Below are positions 30,502 to 42,883 of a DNA stretch of 64,000 nt, in pieces. Source of the stretch: Filosporella fistucella (lineage: Eukaryota; Ascomycota; Leotiomycetes; Helotiales); NCBI GenBank assembly GCA_030077755.1, contig JAQJZZ010000007.1, forward strand, positions 992,001 through 1,056,000. Reading direction: 5' to 3'. The translations under genes and the position numbers were made by a program. The number at the start of each line of letters is the position of its first letter. Position 1 is the stretch's first letter. The notes beneath the pieces were generated by a model, which had not been told where the DNA came from, searched no databases, and saw only the letters and a list, made by a program, of their open reading frames with translations.

Positions 30502-32143
30502 GATAATTTCTTAGGTACTTGAAAAAATAATTGCATTTGAAGACCGACTAGTAAGAGTCTTGTAAATAGAGTACATCTGCTTTAATGATTCTGTTCAAGA
30601 GGGTGGTATTGAGCGTGATGTATATTAGGAAGGCTTTTGTAGAGTATATTAATAGGTATTATGGATGTTTTGTTAATCTATGTTGATGTGTGTAGGGAAT
30701 GGTATGAAAAAGCAAGAGAAATGGAAGCATTTATAGGCTCTTACTTGTCTGATCTTCTGCAATTCCGTGAATCAGAACTGGAGAGGCAACATTCCATCTG
30801 ATATTCAAGGAGTGATTCAGCGGGAATCTCTAGGTAATCATGACCCCAAATGAAATTCAGTAAAGCAAGTTATTCACGAGACCTATAAGACATTTTAATT
30901 CATAGCTTAAAGCAATATCAGACTATGTGCTACATTAGAAAAACTAATATGAAAGTTTACTTCATGATTCAAAGCAAGTTCAGACTCTCGGGAAGGACTA
31001 GGAATATGAATATTCCTCTATATTTCAAGATTCAACTTTATTCATGAGCTTGGAACACTTCTTACTAGGGAAGATTCAGTATTTCGCTATACGAGAACAT
31101 GCTTTGAAAGATGAATATAGATTCCAAAATATTACATAGAGTTGATTTTCTGCTATTTCATCCTCTTCATTGCCCCAATAGACCTCTTCATCTAGCTCTT
31201 CACCATTCACACTAGAGTCTAGCCACCCTGACCAATACGGAAAACAAACTGTATGTGACGAGCATGAAGGTCATTAGAAACAACTTGATCTGGAGCGTAA
31301 CACGTGACATCCCTATCTTCCATTTCGAATCTCTTTCTTTCTCGAGTATAAACATTGCGAAAGAAGGGTTCTAAAGACAAGGCTAATAATCTAGGGGTTA
31401 AGGATAAATATCATTCACTGAAGACTCCCCTGTTTATTTGATTTGGTCTGTCTTATAAACGTCTCTCTCACTATATATGTCGAGTGAGAAATTAGTGTAT
31501 TTATAGGCTTTAAGGCCCGGTACAAAAATCACGATGTGCAACAAAATTTCGTGGTGGGCTTAATATCACTGTGCAATATTCCATCGAGAGAGAGATTAGG
31601 ACAGGATGGAGATTTGGAGAAGAGAGGGAATTCGAGTGAAAGTGAAAGTGAAGTTGATAATAGGCGTTGTGCATATTTTTCTTCCGAAGCAAGCAGATGA
31701 CAGAAATTTTCCTGGGTAGGAGGTGCTGAGTATCTTTTGGATATGTGATATTGCGTAGACATACTTGCAGGCGTGAGAGTCTATGAGAAACTTTTGTACA
31801 GAGCTATCAGTTATCATAAGTATATCACATCTCATTCCTCTGTACTGCAATATATTACAATAAAGCATTATACCAAGCTGCGCGGATCCCCAAACCGCAC
31901 CTAACTCCCAACTTGAAAAACAAGTCAGGAACTTTGCCCACCCAACTACCCATCCCTCTCATGCACCCCTTACCAAACCCCCAAATTCACAACTCAGAAA
32001 CTCCTAAAAACGCCTTCTATGCTGCCCATTTCCTGCAAAGTGGGAACTATATGCCTTCCCTTTCATATGTTCGTGTTAAGTCGTATATTATCATATCAGG
32101 ATGCCAGCCCCGTCTTTTCTGTCGTGTCCAAAACTTCTACATA
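30502..32143. other. AT-rich intergenic region
   Basis: 1.64 kb visibly richer in A and T than the flanking genes. Only short frames without protein character are present. It holds the SRR1-like gene's promoter and the 3' flank of the RING gene. Confidence 0.5.
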
Positions 32144-33801
32144 TCATGATTGAGAAGCTGCGTTCTGCGATCTGGTGCGAATGCGGAATGTATCCCTCAG
32201 TCTGCCAGTCAATCTAGCTCTCCGAGTTGGTTCCTCTGAGACTACCGAATCACCATCCTGTCGAGATTGCTCTCTCAAACGACGTAGGGCAGCGATTCTC
32301 TCATCTGGAGGAGCATGTCGGAGACGATTGAGATCCAGAAGGCGAGATACTCGTCGTCGTTGATGTGATGCTGCCTCAGTCTCCGCGGGAGTCTCTCCAG
32401 CTTCATTGGCAGAAAGTGGTGGTGGAAGATTATCGCCAGAAGCATTTGATGGCTCTCCATTTTCAGGATTTGATGTAACAGAAGTCACAGGGCGGAGATC
32501 GTGGCGACTAGACAGGTTAGTTTTGCTTAGACGAATGCGTGGACGGACATAACATACCATAATGGACAAGTGCCAGAGACGTTCAGTAGCCATGGATCGA
32601 TACAAGCCGGGTGATACTTGTGCTGACAAGGCAACACACGAACATCTTCACCAGTCTGGAAATCTTCGGTACAGATAGAGCATCCTAATTCGCCTTCCCT
32701 TGGTGCTTCGTCTCCACTTTTTACTGATTCTGCTTGAGCAGCTCCTAGACCTGATGCAACTGCCTTCGACGAATTCTCATCGGACTTCGGTCGCTCTGCT
32801 GGAGTGGCCACAGTATTTGCTGTTGTTGGCACAACCTCAGGAGTTCGAGCAGCATTGTGTCCGTCCTCCAATTCGACATCCTGTCCTGGTTTCACTGGCT
32901 CTGGATCACCAAACTTCACAATTGGTAATGTTTCCAACATAGCTCTCGCAAGACCCTTCGCCCTACTTTGTCTCGGCCTTCCCGGGAATCCATTTCTAGG
33001 TCCATATCTTTCAGGGTGTCGGTGTGCACGAATTGCTCCAGTCGCAATAATGACCAAGAACAACAAGGTTATTATACCTGTAATGCTGTAGAGGATACTC
33101 ATTGCTACTGCAGTTGTGGGAGCAGGTCCTCCCTCATTGGCTATCGTCGAAGGTTTGTTCGTAGGAGTCGTTGAATTGGCGCCAATTGCAGCATTCAATA
33201 CATTCGCACTGTTCGAATTTGTATATGCTTGGAGGACGTTCGTGAGAGCGGATGAATCTCTTTGCGAGGTCAATGTATATATGGATTGATATGTGTATGA
33301 AGATGTAAGATTACAACTCTGCGAAATTGTGCTGTACAACACAATAGCTTTTGGTGTCTTCTCTCCGGCATTCCCGACCACCTCTGACGAGTCGATATTC
33401 CCAGTGCTTGGATCGCAACTAATGAGAGCGATGTCCGAGGATGTCAAATCACCAACAGAGGAGAAATCGACGAGTCGAGGATGACCAGTAATTGAGATAG
33501 CCTAAAAGTGAACATTAGAAACGATCCCGTAGTTCCAGAGTGGGATACATACAGCAATTGTGGTCTGGCTTGCACCTTTGCCCACGCCCTCAGTCAAAGG
33601 AGCGATATTATAATTTTGTCCGGTCAACACTGCTCCTCCTGTTAACCTCAATACACTCATCGACTCGCTCTCTGAAGTTGGGAGGGTGGCATTCGTTGGT
33701 GTTACGGATTGCGCGGAAGCCATCATGGCAGATCCCAAAACGAGGGCGGCGGATAAGATAGAGGACATGGCTCTGCGACTCGCAACGATCGACGTTGCCA
33801 T
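32144..33801 (-). CDS. Transmembrane RING-H2 E3 ubiquitin ligase
   Basis: Exons 33801-33553, 33501-32558 and 32507-32144 give 518 residues. A signal peptide (about 1-30, ending MMASAQS) leads to a lumenal region resembling a protease-associated domain. One membrane span follows (SILYSITGIITLLFLVIIAT). The cytoplasmic side has a linker rich in charged residues and then the RING-H2 finger CSICTEDFQTGEDVRVLPC, QHKYHPACIDPWL and CPLCRHDL. The second intron falls inside the last finger pair and completes a Cys codon. The Arg-rich C-terminus (RRVSRLLDLNRLRHAP) is probably disordered. Related PA-TM-RING ligases sit in vacuolar/endosomal membranes and ubiquitinate membrane proteins. Substrates are unknown. 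Confidence 0.88.
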
Positions 33802-35101
33802 TGTAGGAGAAGGGAGGAAAGAAATAAAGAGAGTTTTCCTCGTTGTCTCCGATCACATATCCAGTGGGATCGTCCAAAGCGACAGCGACTGTAGGTTGGA
33901 TGGGTGAGGAGCGACGACGACTTTCAAAGTCGAGATTCTTGTCTTGTCTGATGGTGGAATTGGGTGTTAGTCGGAGTCGGTACTGTATGATGAAACCCTT
34001 GTCGAGCGAGTCTTCGTTTTGGGGGATCGCTTAGTAAACCGATTTAGTACGGCCGATTATGCGATGCGATGCGAGTGTGGAGCGGAATTCGACAATTGAC
34101 CGGGGCAGCGCTGAAGATGTGAAGTGAAGTGAGGTGAGCTGAGCTGAGCTGAGGTGGGAGTGGAGTATAGTAGAGTGTCTGTCGCACGAGACACACGATC
34201 AATATAGTAATTGTCTGATTTGATTGCCTTGGTATTTGTTTTGCAGTCTTTTTGCTTTCCTCTCAAACAAACAAAATTATATATTATAAAATATGCAGTC
34301 GTGATGGATGCACATCAATGTATGTATTAGGTGAGGGCGGTAATACTGTGTCAAAGTCAGACGTCTGCGAGTCCCCTTTTTCAATGTGTTCCAGAGCGGT
34401 ACTATATGTGTTTTCAATTCCATATGCCCTCAGAACTATCGACCAATGCGCGGGAGATTCATCAGTGATCAGCTCAGGGAAGTGTCGGCTTCTTGCAACT
34501 CCGATACGGTGCTTCCTTCTTCCTTTTCTTCTACTACCAACAGTACCCCGGAGGTAGATACACCATCCATTGCTGACACACTGTCTCAGAAGCCACCATA
34601 TATTTCTACGCGTGAGTGCGGAAGGAGAGAAGTCAAATACCTTGAGGTGGCTGTGTATTGTGCGTGTTTGATGGAGGTGAGAGGGGGCAAACCGTGCCCA
34701 GATGGGCGTGAGGGTGCATCCAGAGTGTACCAAGTCTCTTGCTATTGGACTATACAATTGAGGATATTTTCTGCCTTCTCTATTGGATTTCCAAGAGAAT
34801 GCTGTTCACCACCCAAGCAGAATAAAGCAGCCACAAAGACGCTTGTTCGCTGTTCAAGCACACATCATGAAAGGAAGTGGTCATCCATATCGATAGGAAT
34901 GCCCTAAGAGGATCTTCCATCATCGTCACCACTCTTGACTGACTTCTTGGTAAGAGCCAGCAATTCTACACAGCCCCGAGTCTTTCTCCATCCTCCCTTG
35001 TTATTTGAAATCATCAATTATCAAATTCATCTCATCTCAGATTCTCAGCATCATGATATTGACTATCTATCGCTATTTATCTGCCGAAAGTCAATCGCCA
35101 C
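33802..35101. other. Intergenic, no convincing gene
   Basis: 1.3 kb upstream of the RING gene. Overlapping frames on both strands at 34284-34907 look like chance. It includes a GAGCT microsatellite. Confidence 0.4.
34121..34160. repeat. (TGAGC)n/(GAAGT)n microsatellite
   Basis: A 40-nt purine-rich run begins GAAGTGAAGTGAGG and becomes repeated TGAGC units (34135-34152), about 330 nt upstream of the RING gene ATG. Confidence 0.7.
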
Positions 35102-35791
35102 CTAGTCACGTACTCTACCTCCGTAACCCCCGATTTGTTCATATTCCTGTGCCAGACATGTTCGGAGTATTTCAATGCCTTTGCGGTTTAGACCTGATCT
35201 CCGGCACTCAGGACATCCATGCCATTTCTTCAAAGGAGGTTCCTGACACACCCTCGCTAGACCCGTCTGACCCAATAATAGTCGTGCTTCAGGTTTAGAT
35301 AAAGCAAGCGTTTGGAATCTTTCCTCATCTTTTGGAATCATCAAAAGTTCTGACATGCAGCAAACAAGGGACGTATTTGCTCGAGCACTGGTTGCTGCGC
35401 ATGTGCATACGACGCTGCAATTCTCAACACGAACACGTCCCATGTTATTGTTTAGGTTCATCCATTCACGATCCATGAAGAACGCCGAGTCTACCGTCTT
35501 GCTTTCTGTCAAACTCGGATTCTCGGATCTCCAGCGAGCACTTTGGTGGTGGTACAGCTTATCCGCCTGCTTTCTTAAGGTTGTGTGCCCTCCGCAAATC
35601 CCGGACAGTTGCATTGCCTGATGTTTGTGTGCTCGGCGGGTGGGCGCATGACCTGGACTCGACTTGGGAATGCCATAAGTATGGCTGGGTCGTATCGTGG
35701 CCGAGGCCGAGTGCTTCGAATCCAAGAGATCTGTGCCGTTTGAAATCACCCTGTGCCGGTTTCTACTCTCGCTCTCAATTTCGCCATGCAT
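35102..35791 (-). CDS. Hypothetical ORF, doubtful
   Basis: An uninterrupted 229-codon frame with a Cys-rich centre (ENCSVVCTC, SLVCCMSEL) and a late KKWHGCPECRRSG element. I recognise no family, and composition in the first half is unlike a folded protein. Length alone is the main argument for it, so it may be a chance frame or part of a decayed gene. No intron signals were needed or found. Confidence 0.25.
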   Translation of the reverse strand: MHGEIESESRNRHRVISNGTDLLDSKHSASATIRPSHTYGIPKSSPGHAPTRRAHKHQAMQLSGICGGHTTLRKQADKLYHHQSARWRSENPSLTESKTVDSAFFMDREWMNLNNNMGRVRVENCSVVCTCAATSARANTSLVCCMSELLMIPKDEERFQTLALSKPEARLLLGQTGLARVCQEPPLKKWHGCPECRRSGLNRKGIEILRTCLAQEYEQIGGYGGRVRD

Positions 35792-36942
35792 TGCTTGTCT
35801 TTTAAAATCATCCCAAGTTTGTATCTCTCACAAACAATTCCATAATGCCATCCTATGCTCAAGCGAACATACTCACGTGACAATGTACTTGTACCTATAG
35901 GTAGTCTCGTGCTCCCTAATTTACGTTCATTTCTTCCTATATTCAGAGTTTAGGCACAACCGAGTTTATGGGATTCATGTGGTTGTACAGATTTTCAAGT
36001 TATCTAAAGCGCTAAGTTCGACCAACCCATTGTCATAGTTTTATCTATCCCCTTAAATGTACATTTATCCTATCACATCTTCAAGGTTCCGCTGTCCCTG
36101 ATTTAAAATAATCGTTGGACCAAGTACCTGGAAACTCACTTGATGTTCTTTAAAAGGTTGTTAGAAACATGATTCGACATACCATTGGAAAGTTAGGACA
36201 TGTAATACAGAAGCCAACAGCAAGATACAAAATATTCCACAAGTCAGTTCTTGAATGTTAGGTTTTCATTTATGTCTAAGTTAGCAGATCGGGCGAGCAA
36301 GTGGGCACAACATCAAGTTGAACCAAAAGGTCTTGAGGTTCCTACGATCCTTGTCGCAGGAGCCCATTGGGACCGCAACTATTGTTTCCCTTCGAGTCAC
36401 TACTATCATGCCTCAACAAGATGAAAAATACATAGATTACATCATTCTTATAAACTCACCTGAATGCAGGAGAATAACCTTTTCAAATCAGTTTTGTCCT
36501 TCTACTCTCCATCCTTCTGTCGCAAACCATCATATCTCTCCTTCCCAATACTACCACTCCTACACACAACCACATTCATCCTCTACCCACCATCCTCAAA
36601 ATCAATTCCTCTTCCCCTCTCCCTTAAATGAAAACCAACACCTCTCACACCCAAAATACGCTATGACAAAGTTTCACATCTCCAGCCCCTCTACCCCATC
36701 GCATTAACCCCCATTTAGCCTATTCACACCCACTATGAAATATGCACCTCAAGGCACTTACATCTATACACCACAGATGCAGCTATTTACCATGTTGGCG
36801 TTACCGTTGCCGTGTATTGTGCAACATAAGGGGGAGGAAAGGACCGGAGCACGACCTTTAAATGGAAGGCCTGCCAGCGTGGAAGGGGGATTTCTCATGA
36901 CGTTGTTATCATGCCATTTTTTGCGTTTTGGTAGAGGTAGAG
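35792..36942. other. Intergenic, no gene seen
   Basis: 1.15 kb with short frames only. Its last part is the promoter of the four-pass membrane protein gene. Confidence 0.45.
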
Positions 36943-37650
36943 ATGGCTCGAGCTTCTAATTATTTACGCTCTGAGAAGATTGTTTGGACGCAGGTTGCGA
37001 TAAGGGGATTGGAAGCTGTGGTTGCGGTGACGGCGATTGTGATTGCAGTTTTTATTAGGATTGTGAGGGTGCATGTGTGGTATTCGGTGTTTATATCTGT
37101 ATGTTACCATTTTTCTTTCTTTTCGTTCTTTCGCTCTTGAACTGTTTTTTTTAAACAAGTACTAATAGTATACAGACATCAATCTCATTCTCCATTTCCA
37201 TCCTAGCCATCCTCTCCATCACACTCCGTCACCGCTTTCGTATTCTTCGCCTCCATCCCCTCATCCTCATCATTCTTGATCTTCTCGCTCTTGGGCTCCT
37301 GATATGGTCTTTCTTTGTGTTGTTTCTTGACGGCTGGCTGTCTAATGAGAAGGATGCGCCGTCTGATATATATCATACGCATCCGTTTAAAGATATCGAG
37401 AGTTGGATGGCTGTTTCTTTAGGGTAAGTCTGCTCTCTTTTCTATCTCTAGTCATGGGAAGCTTTAAGTGTAGTTTATAATGTGGTTGGCTAACTTGCTT
37501 AGTGTCATACATCTTGTGATGTTAGTATTTGATTGTATCGATTGCTGTACTCAACGCTCAGCCGGACATCAGGAGAGGAGGATAAGAGGAGGCAGGCAGC
37601 GGGGACATAGTCGAGTTGGAGATGATGTTTTTGATATGGATTGGGGTTAA
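36943..37650 (+). CDS. Small four-pass membrane protein
   Basis: Exons 36943-37098, 37176-37423 and 37503-37650 join in frame to a 183-residue protein. No single open frame covers it, so it is easy to miss. Four hydrophobic spans are visible: VVAVTAIVIAVFIRIV, SISFSISILAILSITL (formed across intron 1), LILIILDLLALGLLIWSFFV, and VIHLVMLVFDCIDCC (formed across intron 2). It has short charged ends and a Gly/Arg-rich C-terminal tail ending DDVFDMDWG. The plan matches fungal MARVEL-like or plain integral membrane proteins of unknown role. The ATG at 36943 (GAGATGG) comes shortly before the first span. Confidence 0.75.
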
Positions 37651-40315
37651 GAGAGTAGGGAGCTTGGGAATCAGGAAGGATCTGGTAGCGACTCACCAAA
37701 GCCTTATCAATCCGACCTTCGGTGCTGTCTACAAACCCTAGCGTCGACCATCAACCAAATTCCCTCCATACCTACCTAACACAAACTTGTCCACGCTCCT
37801 GACTGTCACTGGCGACAAAACATCTCTTCTACCCCACGCCATACCCGAGCATGGAATAGGGATAGGACTTTGTTGCACGTCGCCCTTGGAAAGGTTTCAG
37901 TCTTGAGTCTATAATGTCGGTTTTCGGATTTCGACATGCAACAAAACTTTGTAAGATCTTTGGACCCACCATCTTGATGAAGAAATTCGAGTTTTCCAGG
38001 GAAGAGACTCGTGAGAGTTTGAGTGGTTAGTGTCACTGGAGGAGGGTTAGCTTCGGATCGACGACGCCTATTCAGCTGAGATTCTATGTTGAATGAACAG
38101 GGTGGAACCTCCTGGATCCACCCCATTGAGTAGAGGGATGAATTTCAAAGATACTATGGATCTCATTCCTCCTATCTATCACTTCTCCGATTCTTAGTCG
38201 ATTATTTTTTCCTTGGAGAGGAGAGAAAACCAAAGCCCTTCCGTGGTGTTATACGGCTCCTATTACTTCTTTAACACAATATTTATTGTTATTAAATAAT
38301 GTATTTTTGTTTTATACATGTATGTTAGGAACCAAATGGAGGGTTTGTCAATTTTCAGCGGCAGTAGATAGAATTGTGTGTTTTTAGCCCTTGCTGTCGG
38401 GGGAGTTCTCAACTGTAGAATAGTTTGTAATAATTTCCTGTCAATTTACTAATTCTTACTAAGTCCGATGATAGTCACATCCATTGCATTTCGAAACAGA
38501 ACTTCATTCTTCCAGCAGATGACTTGTCAATGAAAACGAGCAAATATACTATAATACTCCAGCGAGGTGGAGAAGTAAAACGACTTTGCCCTTGAGGGAA
38601 GTGTCGAATCTCGTCGCATATAAAGTTTATAAGGAGGTAAACACATCATTGCTATTCGGCCCCTCCTTGTTTATAGTCCTTATGCGATTCCAACAGGAGC
38701 GAAAATTAAAACTGCAGTCGCCATTTAATTTTCGAAGCCCATGAATTCCACAAGAAACTCTATAGTTTTCCAGCGACTTAGCAGAGGTACATTTCATTTT
38801 CTCGTTACAGCCTTTATTCTCAACGATCAGCGTGATAGATCAGATACCAGAATCTAGAAAGTGATTTCTTCCTTGCTATGCATACGATATTCTGGATTTC
38901 AGCGGCACAGCATTTTAACTTTTGTTGCATCTCGTAGTGTGGGCTCAAGTCCGCGGGTTTTGAACACAGCGCATTGAGTTTATGTAATGGTTAGCTATGA
39001 ACCTTCAATCGCGCTAAAGTATCTATACACCAAATTCAACTTAACCCAAACTCTCTTCTTACTTCTACTTCCAATCTCTACTCTCTTAATACATTCAAAC
39101 TCCTGTACCTCCCTCAATTCGATCATGACCACATCACCAACTCTAGCCTCATAGTCTGTACTTCAATTTAAAATCTTCAGAGTTCTATTTCACCACGATA
39201 GTTATCCTCTAACCCATCATTATATTCCGTTCTACCAAGTCTCCAAATTGCTTAATCGGGTATAGCAAGCCAGTGAAAATAATGTTAACTTCAGGACTCT
39301 AGTGGGGCCAGACCACTCGTTCTTGGCTGTTTTGGTTCGTCATGTAACTCCATGCGCGATATGCCCACATTTAAAAGAGTTGGGTTAAGGGATGTATGGA
39401 TGGGAGAGTGGACAAGGATATACAATCTGCGTTGTTCTCGGATCGGGGATCTAGGTATGGCTTGCAATGGGGAGGCAGCGTGATGCGCGTCGGCAAGAAG
39501 TCCATAGACACTTAACTTTGAACACTGAGTTAAAGTCTGCAGAAAGGTAAATGGAGTATCGCTCAGCTTCAAATCAAACTCTCTCACGATCGATCCTGTA
39601 AGTTCAAGAAGGCTGGGATGAAAGTGGTCGCCCCAGTTACCTGACGCGGGTAAAATAGAGTTTATAGTGAAACGACGATTTGGATTCCGGATTGGGCATC
39701 AAAAATTTGTCTAAAGGCGGAATAGATATGATGAAGTGATATTTATTGCGAGAGAGAGAGACAACGCATGTAAATTGATTGCTCTATGAAGAAACAAACT
39801 TGTGAGAATTGACACATGCGAGTAAACTCCAAGAAACCATGATCTGGATACCTGAGTGAGCTAGGTTCACTTTCTACATCCACACACGACAGAGCAGATT
39901 TCCACCTGTGCGTGTCTTTGACATCTGCATGATTTCCCATATTTTTCGAAGTTTAAACATCGTTGGTTCATCTGAGCGTGGGTTCGTTTCTAGATTCAAG
40001 ATTCAAGATCTTGTTCGGTCTGTGCAGACGAACGATGGGGGCTTGAACGCAGAGACTGTGCTTTCACAGCATTTGTTTCGAGTTGTGGAGATGTGCTGTC
40101 AGTTGTAGATGTTGCAGGGAAAGGGTTCTGGAAGGTTTGGTACTCGGTTTGTGAGGGCTTGGCTGCGTTTGCCGTTTTGGTGCGTGTGAGAATGTGCTGG
40201 GAGGGTCTGACAAGATTATGGGTTTGGAGGACAGTGAAAGTTCGATTTGACCATGTTGAGTGATGAATCAGTCGTGAATACTTTTATAGGTTACATTTGA
40301 AAACGATCTTTATCA
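37651..40315. other. Long AT-rich intergenic region
   Basis: 2.7 kb between two convergent genes, with no frame resembling a protein. A GA dinucleotide run lies near 39750-39762. Confidence 0.5.
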
Positions 40316-42883
40316 TCAATATAGGCCCATATCCTTCGCCGACCTCCTTTGACCCTGCACCGGACTACTTCTCTCCATCTCTCTCCCACCCGCTGTTGAC
40401 GCGGGACTTCCAACTCTATCTCTAGGAAAACTACCTAAAACCTTCTGTTCATCCCTCATAACAGCCTTCCCACTATCCCTAGGCTCAACAACCTGCTGTT
40501 GAGGTTCGGAAGGAAAATCGTCATCAGGAATCGGCACCCCAGGTAAATGTCTCATTCCCTCCTCGTCTTCCTCTTCAGAATCGTTATCTACCATGACGAT
40601 GCCGCCATCGTCTGAACTCTCGTAGCCAACTTCATTCTGCGGTTGCTGTGGGACGGAAAAGGAGTATTGGGGAGGCTCGGATATGTGGGTTGAGGAGAGG
40701 GAATGGGTTAAGGATAGGATATCTGAGTTGATATTTGCGGGTCCTGGGTCGGAAAAAGGTTGAGGTGGGAGAGTAGGGCGGATTGGTTGAGGTGGCGAGA
40801 AGGTGAGATTGGGCTGGGACATTCCCATACTTGCTATTCCGCTTGTTAATTCTTCTATTCCGCTGTTGCCATGTCTGCTCGTAGAATCATCAAGCTCGAC
40901 TCGTCCCGGGACTATCGGGTCATCCATCAAGCCGAGAAGATCCATCTGGTGAGAGACTTTCTTCTCATCCACCTTTTCTTCTGCATCTAGGAGTTGGATC
41001 TCCACCGAATCATCCTCGATAGTTGTGTTTTCCACCAAGACGCCTTCGAATCCGCTTCTCTTGAGGATTTGGCCGATGATCTCGGGGTATTTTAGGTGTC
41101 CAGAGACTTCTTTACTTAAGTTGAGATTATCAATTCCTTCCACATCACCAATTTCTTGGAGTCCAGCGACGCCGAATTGGATACTGGTTGCTCGGTATAA
41201 GAAAGCAAGGATGTAGTCATTCTCTGAGTAAACATTGATGATCCTGCCAGACACTACGCTTCGCATTACCCTCCAATTGTTGGAGTTTGACGGTACTGGG
41301 GCTCCGATGAAAACGACATTTTCGATCAGCCCAAAAGCTTTGCGTTCTGCGAGTGATTTGAGACAAGAGTAGATGACTCTTGCTCCAAGAGAATATCCGA
41401 CCAACGTCACAGGTCGCTCGCCTTGCGCCTTATTAATTAATGCATCAGCAAGAACTTCTCCTGCTTTTTCACTTCTGTTGCGAGCGACAGCGAAAGGATT
41501 GTCGATCGATGTGGCCATTTTCAACAGGTAAACCGGCCACAAAGCTGACCATAGTGTTGCTAAAACTGTCCTCTTGAGAATTTCGATCTTCACAAAAGAC
41601 CAAGCATATGACGAGACCATATTTTCCAGGCTTGTACCAAGCGCAATGAGAGCGTCCATTTCGTATCGCAAGCCAAATACTTCAGTCTCTCTCCCGAGGA
41701 CTCGCCATGGCTTGATGACATCGTCTTTGCCGTTCAGCCATCCATTAATGCCAATGGTAACTCGCAGCCTCCTACCCTCTGTAAGTGCTTCTTCATTGGT
41801 TGCAAACTCTCCCCATTCAGTAGCCACAGGTAAGAATTTGAAATCAGAGACCTCTTTCGCATAAGCGTCAACCATTTCTCCTGTCATTTTGCCTCCGAAC
41901 GCACCGAACAGACTTCCAACCAAGGCCCCATTCATAGCAAATATTCCAAGAAATGAAGCCACTCCTCCAAGTCCCACTCCTCCCATTATACCACCAATTG
42001 CACCTGCAACAATAGGAGTGGCAAGGCCACCGGTAATTCCTATCACAGCAGCGCCTGCAACAGAGGCAAGACCAACTTTCCACCGTCTTGATATCGCATT
42101 CTCAGCCTGTCTCTTTTTGGTTTCAGCATCAGCTGACAGAGCCTTTGATGCCAGAAGTAGAGTTTGAGCAATCTCAGTCTCCTCTTTCGTCAGAACACTA
42201 TTTGGAATAGCAAAGCTAGAGGTGAGGTAACAAAGTAAGACCCTCGAATGCGCAGAATAATGCCCCAGACTCAACAGCAAAAGAACCATACAACTAATTG
42301 TACAGATCCGATCTTCTTTCGAGATTGTCGTAAGCCGTGTGGGAATAGGGTGATAGAGCGATTGGAGTAATGACACATCTTTCGCTTCTGCTATTTCTCT
42401 GGCTTCGGCCTCTACTTCTGCGGCAACATCTTTCGTATCCGAATCAGGAGAATAAGGAGGCGGGGGAGGATTCCTCGCTGCATTCCACTCCTTTCTCCTC
42501 TGCTCAGATCGTGGATCTTCAGGCCCTTCGCAATTCTTCCTCAGAGCGACACGAACCTCATTGGACCAGTGATCGAAATAGAGCAGAGCATGTTTTTTCA
42601 ATTCCTGAAGCTTTGGGGTAGACAATGTCTTTTCCAGCCTAGCTTCCAGTCGTCTTTGCCGTGCTTCTTCCTCCGGATCGGAGGGGGTAGGTGACCTGGA
42701 AGAATCACGTGTGGAGGTGTCTGCGAATAGTGGCGTGTCGTTATTAGGAGATACGTTGAAGGATTGTTCGATCTGAGAGCGCATATGTTGGACAATGTCT
42801 CTTGTTAGGCTCACAAGAGCCTTCCGACGGGCTGGATTGAGTATCAACTTCAGATCCTTCGGATCGGACGCAGTTGGAGCCAT
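40316..42883 (-). CDS. DUF726 family membrane protein (TMCO4 / yeast Mil1-like)
   Basis: A single 855-codon exon. After a charged N-terminal region (1-260) comes a Gly/Ala-rich hydrophobic block (about 275-345) with ITGGLATPIVAGAIGGIMGG and SLFGAFGGKMTGEMVDAYAK. An alpha/beta-hydrolase-like domain follows, with INGWLNGKDD, a nucleophile-elbow motif TLVGYSLGARVIYSCL (G-x-S-x-G), FIGAPVPS and NVYSENDYILAFLYR. This order is the DUF726 signature. The C-terminal 250 residues are acidic and low-complexity. The yeast relative (YFL034W) interacts with the clathrin adaptor AP-1; enzyme activity is not proven for the family. The hydrolase-like serine is intact here. Transcription is away from the tubulin-cofactor gene's 3' end. 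Confidence 0.88.
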   Translation of the reverse strand: MAPTASDPKDLKLILNPARRKALVSLTRDIVQHMRSQIEQSFNVSPNNDTPLFADTSTRDSSRSPTPSDPEEEARQRRLEARLEKTLSTPKLQELKKHALLYFDHWSNEVRVALRKNCEGPEDPRSEQRRKEWNAARNPPPPPYSPDSDTKDVAAEVEAEAREIAEAKDVSLLQSLYHPIPTRLTTISKEDRICTISCMVLLLLSLGHYSAHSRVLLCYLTSSFAIPNSVLTKEETEIAQTLLLASKALSADAETKKRQAENAISRRWKVGLASVAGAAVIGITGGLATPIVAGAIGGIMGGVGLGGVASFLGIFAMNGALVGSLFGAFGGKMTGEMVDAYAKEVSDFKFLPVATEWGEFATNEEALTEGRRLRVTIGINGWLNGKDDVIKPWRVLGRETEVFGLRYEMDALIALGTSLENMVSSYAWSFVKIEILKRTVLATLWSALWPVYLLKMATSIDNPFAVARNRSEKAGEVLADALINKAQGERPVTLVGYSLGARVIYSCLKSLAERKAFGLIENVVFIGAPVPSNSNNWRVMRSVVSGRIINVYSENDYILAFLYRATSIQFGVAGLQEIGDVEGIDNLNLSKEVSGHLKYPEIIGQILKRSGFEGVLVENTTIEDDSVEIQLLDAEEKVDEKKVSHQMDLLGLMDDPIVPGRVELDDSTSRHGNSGIEELTSGIASMGMSQPNLTFSPPQPIRPTLPPQPFSDPGPANINSDILSLTHSLSSTHISEPPQYSFSVPQQPQNEVGYESSDDGGIVMVDNDSEEEDEEGMRHLPGVPIPDDDFPSEPQQQVVEPRDSGKAVMRDEQKVLGSFPRDRVGSPASTAGGREMERSSPVQGQRRSAKDMGLY

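Noticed and set aside
34284..34907. Overlapping frames of 157 and 173 codons on opposite strands
   Set aside because: Neither has recognisable motifs, and opposite-strand overlap suggests chance openness.
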